From Ephydatia muelleri (lineage: Eukaryota > Porifera > Demospongiae > Spongillida > Spongillidae), in NCBI GenBank assembly GCA_013339895.1, contig JABACO010000001.1, forward strand, positions 19,716,367-19,780,366: 64,000 nucleotides of DNA, written 5' to 3'. The translations under genes were made by a program, and so were the position numbers. Every line of letters starts with the position of its first letter. Positions within the stretch are counted from its first letter, which is position 1. The notes under the pieces are model-generated. The model searched no databases. It worked only from the letters and a program-made list of their open reading frames with translations, and was not told where the DNA came from. Shown piece by piece: positions 12,633 through 23,213 of the stretch.

Positions 12633-13377
12633 ATAGAGGTTGTGCAATAGCGTCATAAATCGTCATCAATAAATAGCAACCTTTGCTAAGCGCCATTTTG
12701 AGTGTCAAAAGCAGACACGTGTCTATCCGTAATAGAGTGATTAGAGGTTCCTGACTATACCGTTTGAGCCATTTCGTGTGATTAAATGCAGCTAGAAAGT
12801 ACGGCCAAGTACTCTGAGTATTACTATTAGCTTCATGACACTGCCAAACAGCGTTACAAGGTAAAATTGGAGCTGGTTGGTGCGCTTGAAGACCCGTATG
12901 TTGCGTGTATGAGAGAGGCATTGTTAGTGTAGATTGGAATAATTGGCCTCAGGTTCCGATAGCTGTAGCAAAGACTCTGCCGCATCAATTCTTTTTTTTT
13001 ACCAACTTCCTTTTTATCACCTACAATGTTCTGTGGAATCTGTTCATATCATTCACACGCTTCTTCTTCAAAGGGCTCTTCATGTGCTCGAATAAGGAAG
13101 GAACATAATCAGGGGATAGGAGGTTGTTGCTCTATTCCCCCGAAACGAAGTGTACGCTACATATCCACGAGTACTCATTTGGAATCCAATCTTTGCGCCC
13201 CTCTGCTTCTATCCACTGGGACTTACGTTCTTCATCTTGAGTAAAATGAAAGCCCGAATGAAACGATTACTGCATCCAACTGCACAACAAGCCTTGCCCA
13301 TACTATTGCTTTTGACACTCAAAATGGCGGATAACACAGATAACGTCACTTCGCTCAGCCCATTGCACAACCTCTAT
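12633..13377. mobile_element. 745-bp MITE nested in the CACTG element
   Basis: The ends are ATAGAGGTTGTGCAAT and ATTGCACAACCTCTAT. Inside each end lies a second inverted match, GCCATTTTGAGTGTCAAAAGCA near 12690 against TGCTTTTGACACTCAAAATGGC near 13309, so the terminal repeats extend about 80 bp. No coding capacity is seen in the middle. Confidence 0.75.
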
Positions 13378-13729
13378 TGTTTTTTACAATTTCACGCAGG
13401 CTTGTAAATGTTGTAACATTGAAGATTTCTTATGCCAGTTCAAGAAATAGGTGATAGTCTTACTTGTCAATAGGTTAGTGCTGTTATCGTTGTTATTTAC
13501 TATTTATAACCAAAAATTTAAAAGTGCACCAATTAAAGTATGCCATTGCACGTGATGGCTAATTTTGGCGGGTTCCTGTGTAAGTGTGGCCTGGAAAGGT
13601 ACGTGACTTTGCTTATCACGTTTGTGTTATTTTGGGGATGCGTTTGTGATGCAGTACATCAGCCTCATTAACCTGCTGAAAGCAAGCCTAGCATACGGTA
13701 AGCGACTCACAATTTGTGTGCAATGCACT

Positions 13730-14165
13730 TTATTGGGGTTGGTCTCCGGTTATCACAAGCGGCCGATTCTGCTGAGGTAAGTTACACAGTGGCAAGTATG
13801 ACCATTTGAATTGATGCCAAATGTTATTATGTTCTCGTCTTTATCAGGTCACGTAGTACGTGGGGACCGCTGTCTCAAGGACTATGGGTTTCGGCTATCA
13901 CAAGCGCGGGTCGTTCTGCTGAGGTAAGTACGCAATGGCTTTGCTACCTTCATTTTGCTTTTCTGCAGCGTTTCTATTCAAACTGGTAAGTACGCTGGGG
14001 GCACTAAAATGTACTTTTCTTTTGTGCGCATTTGGTTAGTCAGCACCAATAAGTCCATCACTAGAGGTTAGTATGGCCATTTCAATTAGCACCAAATGTT
14101 ATTATATTCTCGTCTTTATCAGGTCACACTAAGTTCGTACTTGGGAACCGCTGTCTTAAGGCACT
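13730..14165. repeat. tandem direct repeats containing splice-donor-like junctions
   Basis: GGTTATCACAAGCGGCCGAT...TCTGCTGAGGTAAGT near 13750 recurs as GGCTATCACAAGCG...TCTGCTGAGGTAAGT near 13890. The companion piece CAAATGTTATTATGTTCTCG...TCAGGTCAC occurs at 13818 and 14094. The unit is about 140-280 bp and each copy carries a consensus donor GAG^GTAAGT. It could be duplicated exon-like sequence or a local tandem duplication inside the transposon. Confidence 0.6.
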
Positions 14166-14232
14166 ATGTTCTTTGAATATTTGTGTTTGGTGTTGTACCA
14201 CTTATATGTGCGAAGAAAAGTTTTATAAACCA

Positions 14233-14282
14233 AGCAGATGCAAAGGGGGAGTGGGGATGGGGGGGGGGGGGGGGGGGGCGGA
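14233..14282. repeat. poly-G tract
   Basis: A G-rich stretch with a run of 18 or more G just before GCGGAGGACTGG, inside the CACTG element. Confidence 0.9.
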
Positions 14283-14843
14283 GGACTGGTTTACGGAAGG
14301 TCAAAGCCCAAATTACGATAGTGCGCGGTTCACCAAACCGTGTAACATTAATGAAATTCAAAGGTTTGCTAAGATACCAGAAACCGCACGTGACTGACTA
14401 TATTTCAATATACGTATTTGCTTATAATGTTCAATACGCAGACAGCTTATATTGCTACTTATATTCGAATATACGCTATAATATACAGTGTCGCATAACA
14501 AACTTTTTGCACTGTGGTAGCTTTTATAGATTCATTCTTCCCTGTTATGTTTGAGGATGAAATGTATAACAGAATACTACGCTGTAATGAATGTGAACTC
14601 TTAGTTAGCAACAATAGATGTGATGCTTGCAAGCAGTATTGTTGTAATGTACGAGCTCTGCATAGTCAGTGGTTACGTCAGAAACAAAAAATTACCCATC
14701 ATGCCTTAATATCAAGTCATACTAACTTCGTTACTTAAAGACACCTGAACGCCAACAGAAAATAAGAGGACTCAGGAATGAAATAGTGAACAGAAGAAAA
14801 GAATTAGAAAGGTTAAAGTGTTGTGGGAATGTTGCCACTGAGC

Positions 14844-15111
14844 AAACCATCCTGATTATATGTTAAGCCTCTTAGAGGATGTCTTTATGTGGAGGGGCCT
14901 GCTGTGGATTATGGTGGATGTGGCGTATGTTCTGCTTGCATGTGCCATCAATGTAGGGTACAGCCTCAAAGTGTTTAGTACTAGCAGCAAGGGGTTGTGG
15001 GCCACATTGATCCGTCATTGATGGTGTTTGCGGTTCAGCTAATGGATCAAAGTGATCAATATTTGGAGCCTCCAGGGTTGATGTGGCTTCAACATATAAT
15101 GTGGATGGTTT
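14844..15111. repeat. 226-bp segment bounded by 21-bp inverted repeats, flipped versus paralogues
   Basis: The left repeat AAACCATCCTGATTATATGT and the right repeat ACATATAATGTGGATGGTTT are inverted copies with three central mismatches. The segment between them is the reverse complement of the matching segment in copies A (about 24050-24280) and B (about 48735-48965), while the right flank (TTTGCATATGAAGGCAACAT) is in the same orientation in all three. On the minus strand the segment has an open frame of about 80 aa with no recognised domain. Confidence 0.8.
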
Positions 15112-15179
15112 GCATATGAAGGCAACATTGCTCAATTTGGTATTGTTTTGATGCCGATGGAGTCCATGTAATAATTAAT

Positions 15180-16080
15180 AGCCCAACCTTGCTGTGTTGG
15201 GTTACAGGAACAAGGTTTCAAGTGGATCAGAAAATTAAACAACTAAGTACTGAATCGTAAAATTTCATCCCAACAAAAACTGAACCATATTACCAAATCT
15301 GGTACGTTATTCCTTGGAGGTTATACAATCCAAAAAAATTCCAACATCTTCATCTGAATTCGATCTGGTGATACTAGCATCAGACCATCTATGACTACAT
15401 GCAACCTTCTGCACTGCAGGTTCTGGTGAATTACCATTACAGTTACAATTGTTATTAATTGAAAATCTCTTACTTTTGGAGAAATGCGTTCGGATAATGG
15501 ACCGTTTAATGACCGTTCAGTGACACATTAGTTATCAATGGTAGTTAACTTTGATATCAAGGGGAATTTATGAATTGCCCTGGGTGATTTATTGTGGTGT
15601 TCATCCAACTCCCTGTACAATCATCATTAAATATGAAATAGCCTAATGCATTTGGGTTCAAACAACGAACATAGTGACCAAATATGCATGGACAAAACCA
15701 ATGGAATCTTAGCGGAATCTGAAAAACTATTGCATAATAAAGACTATTAATAACGTACAGCACTTGATAATAACTAACTATCCCAAGGTGATACATCAAA
15801 CGATACCATTTGATCCTGTCAAACACAAAAAGGTGGATGTTTATTGTAATGAACAGGACACAGTGTATGTATAAAGTTCATATGCTGTGATGAGTACATG
15901 CACTCTGCAGTAAAATGGAAAATGACGTAAAGCCCCTTTCAATTGCTCTTTGAATAGAGGTTAATGGGCTAAAAAGGTGATAGGCATGCACAGTTGTGCA
16001 GTCAAACCTCATGGTAGTACGTTAAAGAAAAAGCCTCTACTTCCCTGGTCCTTTCTGTAAGTTCCCTATATTTTATTTAT
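15180..16080. other. no gene recognised
   Basis: AT-rich unique-looking sequence; the longest open frame is 89 aa on the minus strand and has no recognisable motif. Confidence 0.4.
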
Positions 16081-16104
16081 TTTTATCTTCCTACTCCATA
16101 CTCA

Positions 16105-16315
16105 GTCTGTGACATTCTGATGCCTGGGGACCTCAGGCTCCCCACAATCTGTGACATTCTGACGCCTGGGGACCTCAGGCTCCCCACAATCTGTGACATT
16201 CTGATGCCTGGGGACCTCAGGCTCCCCAAGGTCTGTGACATTCTGATGGCTGGGGACCTCAGGCTCCCCACGGTCTGTGACATTCTGATGGCTGGGGACC
16301 AGAGGCTCCCCACTG
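16105..16315. repeat. 46-bp minisatellite, about 4.5 copies
   Basis: The unit is CTGTGACATTCTGATGCCTGGGGACCTCAGGCTCCCCACAAT in near-identical copies. It contains the small palindrome GGGGACCTCAGGCTCCCC, so each unit could form a hairpin. Copies abut without unique spacers. Confidence 0.95.
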
Positions 16316-17182
16316 AATTAATCGACAGGGGGTATAATTGCCCCGCCCCCGTCCCATCAGATAACCCAAGTGAGATCGAGAGCAGGTTGTGGCTAAACAC
16401 TTCCACCCAACACACACTAAATGAAATTGTATAACTACAAAGCTAGGGAAAGCAATTAGTATATATCTGTGGCATCCATAATGATGCAGGGCCGTTGGAA
16501 TGGGTCAGGTTTTTGGGCCACCACTTTTCGCCAGCCTGATTGCAATACAGTATGATAAGGTGTATATTTATTGGTTCCATTAGTCATCACATAGGCTTAT
16601 ACTTTTATTTCTATTACAGAATCATTTAATAGTTATCTAGCTTGGTATGTATATAGTCAACTCATGGTTTGCAGCAAATCAACCACAATTCTCAGTTACT
16701 GCAGATAGCAAAAAGGCTAATGAACCAGCTAACTTCAACTTGAATATTAAGGGCTTTCATTCACACACACATTTACTCACACACGCGCACACAAAAATAT
16801 TCATCCACACCGAATGCATTGTATCCTCTTTTCCTGCTCCCCTCCCCTCATATTTTCAGTGTGATGAGGCTCCGTTTTTTGAGTAGTCTATGGGTTTCCT
16901 ACACCTGCTTCACCACACACTGCAGGAACTTGGGGAGGGCTTCAGGCACGGTGGAACAGTATTCCCTAAACTAACTACCGTGTATTAGCTCTGACTGGAC
17001 CTTGGTTAGCTTGGTTGTGGGAGCTCAAAATCATAATAAAAATCTCATTGATATTGAATGAAGTTATGAGGATGTCACCATGCTAGACAGGACTGTAGGA
17101 GTACAAGAATATGTAGGTGTAGTTGCTATTGCTAGACATCATGCACTTTAGATCTGTTACATGTTCACATCTTTTCACGAGG

Positions 17183-17292
17183 AAAGGAGGGAGGGAGGTG
17201 GGAGGGAGGGAGGGAGGGAGGGAGGGAGGGAGGTGGGAGGGAGGGAGGGAGGTGGGAGGGAGGGAGGGAGGTGGGAGGGAGGGAGGGAGGGT
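17183..17292. repeat. (GGGA)n / GGGAGGT purine repeat
   Basis: A purine-only tract of GGGAGGGA units with GGAGGTGGGA interruptions. Pro/Ser-rich minus-strand frames are artefacts. Confidence 0.95.
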
Positions 17293-17880
17293 CAAGGGGA
17301 ATTCTAAGGAAGAAAACTATTTTTACGTACATACTTTCCAAATACACTGATGTACTTTAGACTGCAGAAAGGTTGACCTTGCTGTCTGCAATTGCAACGT
17401 CCATGGAAGATGCATTCGGACCAACCCATGTGCGCCAAGAGGCATACGTCTGATTTAACCGATGACATGTAATTCATGCATGTCGAGAGGCGTAATAGTT
17501 TGAAGTTCTTTATGTCACGGCTTCAGTTTATGTGGTTGAAAGCCAGTTTCTGTTTTCTCAACTGTACTTATGTAAACCAAATTAAAAAAATAAAAAAATA
17601 AAAACATTGGTTAATCAGTCGTATGAGCAAGTTAACGCTGAAAACAAATTGAATCACGGCGCTAGCACTGAATTGTTACTTTCTTTTCTAGCAATCTGAT
17701 TATGCAGTTTCGATGGACAGAAGACTAGTCCTCAAACAAGCAGCCTCAAAATTAAAATGCGCTTCGTGCTAGAGGGGGCCCCTCCACCCACACCATCTCC
17801 CTGAAGGCAGTAATTAGATTCTGTGGACGCCCCTGTGTGCCATTGCCACTTTATATTTACAAGTAGCTAAAAACATTCTC

Positions 17881-18156
17881 AATGAAACAAGTAACATTCT
17901 CTATGAGAAAGTTGGTGGCATATGGGATTTGAAGGCAATAGTGGTGTAACAAGCAAGGAAACAAGGTCTTATCAGAAGGAAAAATGTAATAGTCCTATAT
18001 TTAGCACACAAACAACATATGCCCTCAAATGTGCTAAATATAGGACTATTACATTCGTTTATCTGATAAAACCTTGTTTCCTTGCTTTTTACACCACTAT
18101 TGCTTTCTAATCCCATATGCCACCAGCTTTCTCATAGAGAATGTTACTGTTTCATT
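17881..18156. mobile_element. 276-bp fold-back element
   Basis: The arms of about 125 bp are inverted copies (left begins AATGAAACAAGTAACATTCT; right ends AGAATGTTACTGTTTCATT), with a short spacer around 18005-18030. The structure is that of a MITE or fold-back transposon without coding sequence. Confidence 0.85.
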
Positions 18157-18242
18157 GATTTTTGTTCACAACCAATAATACCCCCCCCCCCCCCCCAACT
18201 TGCCTGTATATCACAAACAGACCACAGCCATATATGTTCCGC

Positions 18243-18385
18243 ACGATTTGTACATTTGCGCAATTTTGAAATTGCGTTGCGCAATTTCAAAATTTCAAAA
18301 TTGACTACCGATTTCGAAATTGTCCTCCAATTTTAAAATTACGTCCCAATTTCGAAATAATTGCGCTGCGCAATTTCGAAATCGC
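18243..18385. repeat. cluster of AATTTCGAAATT-like palindromes
   Basis: At least eight variants of GCAATTTCGAAATTGC, AATTTCAAAATT and CCAATTTTAAAATTACG stand in both orientations within 140 bp, bounded by GCGCAATTT and AATTTCGAAATCGCG. Confidence 0.75.
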
Positions 18386-18389
18386 GTAA

Positions 18390-20300
18390 CTTCAATACGC
18401 ATGCATCTTTATGATAGCATGAATCACCGAAAGACCAGTCAAGATATAGTTGCACAGATCCAGCTTTATTAATTGCCAAGCTACAAGTTATACCATCCAA
18501 GTGATAGAATGCCAAAAGAAATCATGCAGGGTGCAATGTCTGTGGTCTGTTTGTGACTGCAACAGCTACAGCCTTTAGCAGTGGTGAATTACCCTCGTCA
18601 AGGATTTGGGATCAGAGTGCAACGCGGATCCATCTAGTAAATTGTTTTGAGAGTCGGTGGGATGATGCCATTTCAGGCAAGCTGGAACCTAACATTGTGA
18701 AATGTCTATATCAGTTATCTTTTCCAGCCCCATCTTAGTGTGTTTAAACAGGACGTCGTTGGCCAGGCCAGGAGCAGTGTAATGGTGTGCAGGATACAGT
18801 CCGTAGGTCTTCAGCGAAATGCTTCTCGAAAACGTGAGCAAGGATGAGTCAACCAGTGCCATGCAGGCCAGCAGTGCTATACAGGGCACTGGTATGTGCC
18901 CCCAGAAGGGCAGGGCCCTATGGACCTGACCCCGGAGGAGGCACCAGACATGCAATTTCTTTCAGACTTGGTTGTAACCATGGGCAACGTGGGAATAGTC
19001 CCTTCCACCCCCACATAAAAAACAACAACCAGTCTCCAGCACTTTAGACTTCTAAAGCATCATGATTGGTGCTGCCACCCCGGTGCTTGAACGGGCAGAC
19101 CACTGGACACAGAGGTGTCAAGCCCCACACCCTATCCCTTGCATACTGTGTAATCTTGTGACTACATGTAGGCACATGTTGGTAGCTCCATATCTCGTCA
19201 CAAGCTTTACACCTTACTGGGTTTGTCTCTTATCAGAGGTGTCACTCTAATATCACACCTCTTCTACTGGTTTCCACCACGCCTCTTAATGGTCTGGTGT
19301 ACATGTGCGTGTTTGTGCCTGATACGTTTTTTCCTTTCTTTACGAATGTGGTCTGCCGGTATGCCCCCACCCCATCTCCTTTGGAAATACAACATAGGGG
19401 AGGAGGAGGTGGTTTATAAAAAGAAAGAAATGTTATTGCTTTTCCTTTAAATTGTCGATAGCATTTTTATGCATGCATAATTTATCTTGATTTGCATGCT
19501 TCTACTCTATAGGATCGGCCGCCGCCCGCACTCTCTCACTTTTTGACACATAGAGACACATGCCTAGCTCCCCCCCTCTCTCGTTACTCCACAGCTACCT
19601 CTGAAAATGACTGACCCAGACCTTATGACGTACATGTAACAATTATCGCTCTTGGTGTAAAATTAAACAGACGCACGTGGTGTGGGATGAATGGGAACGA
19701 GACTAGGCATGTGCTAGGTGTTCGCTCGATGGGGCAAGGGGTGGAGCCCCACCCTGCATACCCTAAGTAATTTCATAGCATTCATTTTCACTGAAAGTAA
19801 TACTGATATAGATTGTATGAAACTACAGGTACGAAACCTGCTATTTCAATAATTTCATTTCACGCAGTCATTTGATGCTCTCTTATGCCCCTTGTAGAAG
19901 ATTGCATAGAACATTTTTTGCCCTTTATTCTGTCCAAGGTGAGTACCTCTTGATGTTGTGAAGCATCTCCATGACCTAAATGTGTCCATCCCCGTGACAA
20001 CAACAGACGAATCCCTGGGACAAGGATCGCCTAGATGAGCCAGACTATACCGCCAGATTGGTGGGCTATGCGGAAGTCAGGCAGCTGCGACGGGCTGGAC
20101 AGTGGGAGGTGGTTCACCTGGTCCCCATCCTTTACAACACCATATTCTTCCGACTAATGTACGAGGGAGGGGAAAGTCAGGAGGAGGGGCTTTTTGGTGG
20201 GGGGGGGGGAGGGAGGGAGGAGGTTATATTTGGTCACATGCTTGCACCTATTCGAGATGCAGCTGCTGGATATATGTCTGAGCTGATGACCTGTGTGAAG
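18390..20300. other. no gene recognised
   Basis: Scattered frames of 60-90 aa on both strands lack recognisable domains. The frame at 20058-20303 is interrupted by a poly-G stretch. I see no RNA gene. Confidence 0.4.
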
Positions 20301-20307
20301 TAAGATA

Positions 20308-20425
20308 GTGAGTGTATATGTGTGCATGTGTGAGTGCATGATGTGTGCATGTGTGAGTGCATGATGTGTGAGTGCATGTGTGAGTGCATGATGTGTGAGT
20401 ACATGTGTGTCTTGTGAGTACATGT
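20308..20425. repeat. GTGTGAGTGCATGAT minisatellite
   Basis: Seven or so copies of a TGTGTGAGTGCATGA unit with variants. Confidence 0.9.
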
Positions 20426-20774
20426 TTCCAAGTGAGTAGCTGATTATGGGGTAATAAAGCATTGTTAATTAACTCTGGTTATTGTAGCCCTTGCAATGAA
20501 TGTGAGTGCATGATAACCAGTCACTAGATGTTTGCGACGTTGCTAGAGAGACAGTGGTAAAGATGGCCACCATTCTGGACCCCAGATACCTGAAGTATGT
20601 GATCAAGGAGATGAAAGAGTTACCACCAATTAGACCTGCAGGATTATAATGTGTGATTTCCTTTATATTTATACCTTTTCGGTTCTTCGATTTAGTGTGT
20701 ATCTCTTCCACTTTAATCCAATCTGATTCTAAAGTTTTTAATATGATTCTCTTGCTTATAGCCACTCTTTGTGT

Positions 20775-20905
20775 CATGTGACCCATGTCATGTGACTCGC
20801 GTGATGTGATCCAGGTCATGTGATCCATGTCATGTGACCCATGTCATATGATCCATGTCATGTGGCCCATGTCATGTGACACATGTCATGTGACTCATGT
20901 GATGT
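20775..20905. repeat. 12-14-bp tandem repeat, CCATGTCATGTGA unit
   Basis: About ten copies of (A/G)(T/C)CCATGTCATGTGA follow each other with single-base variation. Confidence 0.9.
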
Positions 20906-21464
20906 GTATCTTTCCACACAGCTCCATGTGTTTGTCTTCAGTCTTCACAGCCTGTTGAAAGGAGTTTCTCCTGTCCTCAAAGGCAAGGGATCATGACTCC
21001 TGCTTGCAACTCATTAGCATGGTGGTGTGGCTTCATTTCATCCTCCTCCCATAATAACCTCCCCCTCCTCATTCCCTTCTATAGATTGTCAAAGAGAAAA
21101 CTTTCAAGGTGTACAGACGAACCTGTGAATATGTAACCATGGCAACACACTGCTGCATATAGCACACATATAGGTAGACTGGGTGAGGAAAAACAGTTGC
21201 GAACGACCAGCTTTATAGTTTAAGAAGTCGATGTTTTTAACCATTGCGGAGTTATAGCGATTCAAACGCGTCGGACCTAACGCATTTTTTTTTTCGAGAT
21301 TTCAAATTTTTTTAAATTCTAGAAGTCTGAAATGTCCTCTACACATTGCTTCTTACGCACCGAGAATCGGAGTATCTATCATGGAGTTGTAAGACTAAGA
21401 ATGTTTTATTTAGCCATGCATTTCAACGCAATCGTAGTGCGCGTACTGGTGTATGCGTTAGCTT

Positions 21465-21583
21465 GTCTCGTACCCAGACCCTGATTCCCACAGCTGCGGA
21501 TGGATTATATCACCGCTACATGGAAAGAGTAGCGGTGATGTAATCCATCCGCAGCTGTGGGAATCAGGGTCTGGGTACGAGAC
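21465..21583. mobile_element. 119-bp hairpin element
   Basis: The arms of 55 bp are near-perfect inverted copies (GTCTCGTACCCAGACCCTGA against TCAGGGTCTGGGTACGAGAC) around a 9-bp loop. Just outside, ATGCGTTAG and ATGCATTAG may be a 9-bp target duplication with one change. Confidence 0.8.
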
Positions 21584-21599
21584 TATGCATTAGGACCCT

Positions 21600-22200
21600 T
21601 TTCAAAAACGATCCCAATTATGCGCGAAAGTAATTAAGTTTCTGTCTTGATTTTTGTTTATGATTGTTCAATAGTAATGCAGTGAGAATTATAAGATACA
21701 TTCAGACCGATTTGTACTATTTTATAGGGTCATTTGAAATTCAATTGGAAACTGATAAAACGCAAGGTGACGGTGGATGTACATATATGTGCGCTTGATA
21801 CGAGTTACAAAGTGTGACATGGCCACGGTCCTCAAGGGGGAGTGGCAATGGACAAGTCACATGCTTAGCAATGTCAAATGGACGTTTTCGCTAGAAGATT
21901 TTTGCCAGCCATGTTCGTCGATGTTCAGGCGTCTTCTCAATTTATAGATGTATTCATGGCCCGGCGGATTTTAGCCTCGCATTTTTGTGATTGCGCTTAT
22001 TGGAATGGAACATGGTGGTGCCAACTTCCTGTGATTTACCCTCTCTCTCTCTCTGCACCTCCCTTCATGCTATACATGTACGTCGCCTGCCATGCGCTAT
22101 TTGCAATACATTTGTCATTATTGCATTCAGTTTATACAAGTACGCGCGAAAAAATAAGTCAGCAAAACTAGCAGTTAATATTCAGAGTCCTATAGAGAGT
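21600..22200. other. no gene recognised
   Basis: This is the region 3' of the avidin-family gene. A stretch at about 21610-21750 resembles sequences at 46490-46670 and 56740-56870 (TTTGAAATTCAAT in similar context), suggesting an old dispersed repeat. Confidence 0.35.
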
Positions 22201-22209
22201 CATAACTGA

Positions 22210-22789
22210 TTAACACTCGCCAGTTTTGATCCACCTGAACTTGTCGTGGTTAATCTGAGTGGAACCCCATTCGTTCTGTGGTGTAGCGTAACGTGTGAGT
22301 AGCCACATGGTACGGATCTCGGGAAGGGCTCGAGTATTGTCGTATATGCCATTCCAAGAAGTGGTACTCGTGGAATTTGAAACTCCATTCTGCCAGGATA
22401 CTACAAATCCTATTGTGCCCATGTTTTTCGAATTGAGAGTGACTGCGTCGTAACCACCATAGAGGCGGTACCATGCAGATGGGGGAACGTTACCGACCGC
22501 CGTTGTGTATCCTCCAGTGAGAGATCCATCATCGTGAAGTGTAAGTTCCATACGTGATCCTAGTTCATTCTGAAAGCACGCGGTGACTGAAATGGGCATG
22601 AATTTAGTCTATCCCTTAATTGCCATGCAATACATGCATGAGTTGCTCACTTGAAGCAGTTTCTGCAATCGCAATTGTTGTGGCAATAAGAGTAAGAAAC
22701 GCAAATAGAATCCTAGCTAACGATGGCAAGGTTGAGAAAAGCGCGCACATCATACACAATTTCAGAATAATCAAAAACAACTCACCCAT
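22210..22789 (-). CDS. secreted avidin/streptavidin-family biotin-binding protein
   Basis: Two exons, join(complement 22789-22651, 22586-22210), give 171 aa. Exon 1 encodes a long hydrophobic leader (LARILFAFLTLIATTIAIA) and ends at TTCAA^GTGAGC; exon 2 follows CATTTCAG in phase 1. The mature part is a full avidin barrel by motif: N-E-L-G-S (strand 1), G-Y-T-T-A-V-G-N, the Trp of VVSWQN, STTSWNG, MWLLTR, and W-G-S-T-Q-I-N-H-D-K-F. These provide counterparts of the streptavidin biotin contacts Asn23, Ser27, Tyr43, Trp79, Ser88, Thr90, Trp92, Trp108, Trp120 and Asp128; Ser45 is Thr. Avidins bind biotin as secreted tetramers or dimers and are often anti-nutritional or defensive. Cys residues near both ends could pair. 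The start is the first ATG of the open frame; inner ATGs about 12 codons on would give a tighter signal peptide. No breaks are seen. Confidence 0.85.
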
Positions 22790-22838
22790 CGTTTCGTGCC
22801 AAATGAATTGTACGAAAAGAGGGCGTTCAGTTGCTTAA

Positions 22839-22845
22839 ATAGGTT
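22839..22845 (-). promoter_or_regulatory. TATA-like box of the avidin-family gene
   Basis: On the minus strand TATTTAA stands about 50 bp upstream of the ATG, a suitable distance for a short 5' UTR. The same box is kept in the truncated copy at 35591-35597, where a gypsy LTR begins four bases beyond it. Confidence 0.35.
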
Positions 22846-23213
22846 TTTAGTCTACGATAGAAGCTATATACAAGCACACAGGATGGGTATTATAACTTGA
22901 TTGCAAGATTAGGTTTCTAGCTCATTCCTCCGCAAGCAGTTCTAAGAAAAGGTTATATCATGGTTACACGTACCTGGAATCTCAGCCCAGAACAGTAACT
23001 CGATCTGATGTGCAAATTGCTGAACTGGTAAAGATTTATGTCATTTCAATGGTACTGATGAAACTGGTCCAAACTTCAACTGTGGATCCGTCTGATCTCA
23101 AACAAATCGTAGGCTGATTCTAAAACTGCCCTTTGTACGCAATGTAATGATTATGTGATTACATGGGAGAGAGCTTTAGAGTTGTATGGGCTTTGTGAGT
23201 GGGGTTGTTGCAA

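Larger units (their letters stand above)
11906..14516. mobile_element. 2.6-kb CACTG-ended element (CMC-like)
   Basis: The left end is CACTGTGCAAAAAGTT and the right end AACTTTTTGCACTGTG. The trinucleotide GTA flanks both sides (11903-11905 and 14517-14519), and the uninterrupted paralogue near 10398 has a single GGTAGC. Subterminal repeats of the type ATATTCGAATATACG lie in both ends (11925-12130, 14395-14490). A 3-bp duplication and CAC ends fit the CACTA/Mirage/Chapaev group. No transposase is seen; the interior carries a minisatellite, a second MITE and a poly-G run. Confidence 0.8.
11843..14866 (+). pseudogene. transposon-type protein, copy 2, split by an insertion
   Basis: The left piece (11843-11905) matches 10337-10399 of copy 1. 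The right piece (14517-14866) continues it (AFIDSFFPVMFEDE, CDACKQYC) and ends in NATEQTILIIC-type sequence near the flipped segment at 14844. A 2.6-kb element with CACTG ends sits exactly between the two pieces. Apart from the insertion the open frame matches copy 1, with the same stop after SSHTNFVT, so this stop predates the duplication or belongs to the family. Confidence 0.55.

Noticed and set aside
16105..16315. CRISPR-like array (regular repeats with short palindrome)
   Set aside because: Units of about 46 bp abut with no unique spacers, and the genome is eukaryotic; it is a minisatellite.
20520..20650. hAT transposase trace (VVKMATILDPRYLKYV-like reading)
   Set aside because: Only about 15 residues resemble the family, with no further conserved block in frame; too little to annotate.
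22620..22838. Plus-strand 72-aa frame also present at 35384-35593
   Set aside because: It is the complement of the avidin signal-peptide exon; the minus strand has the leader, splice donor and in-phase partner exon.
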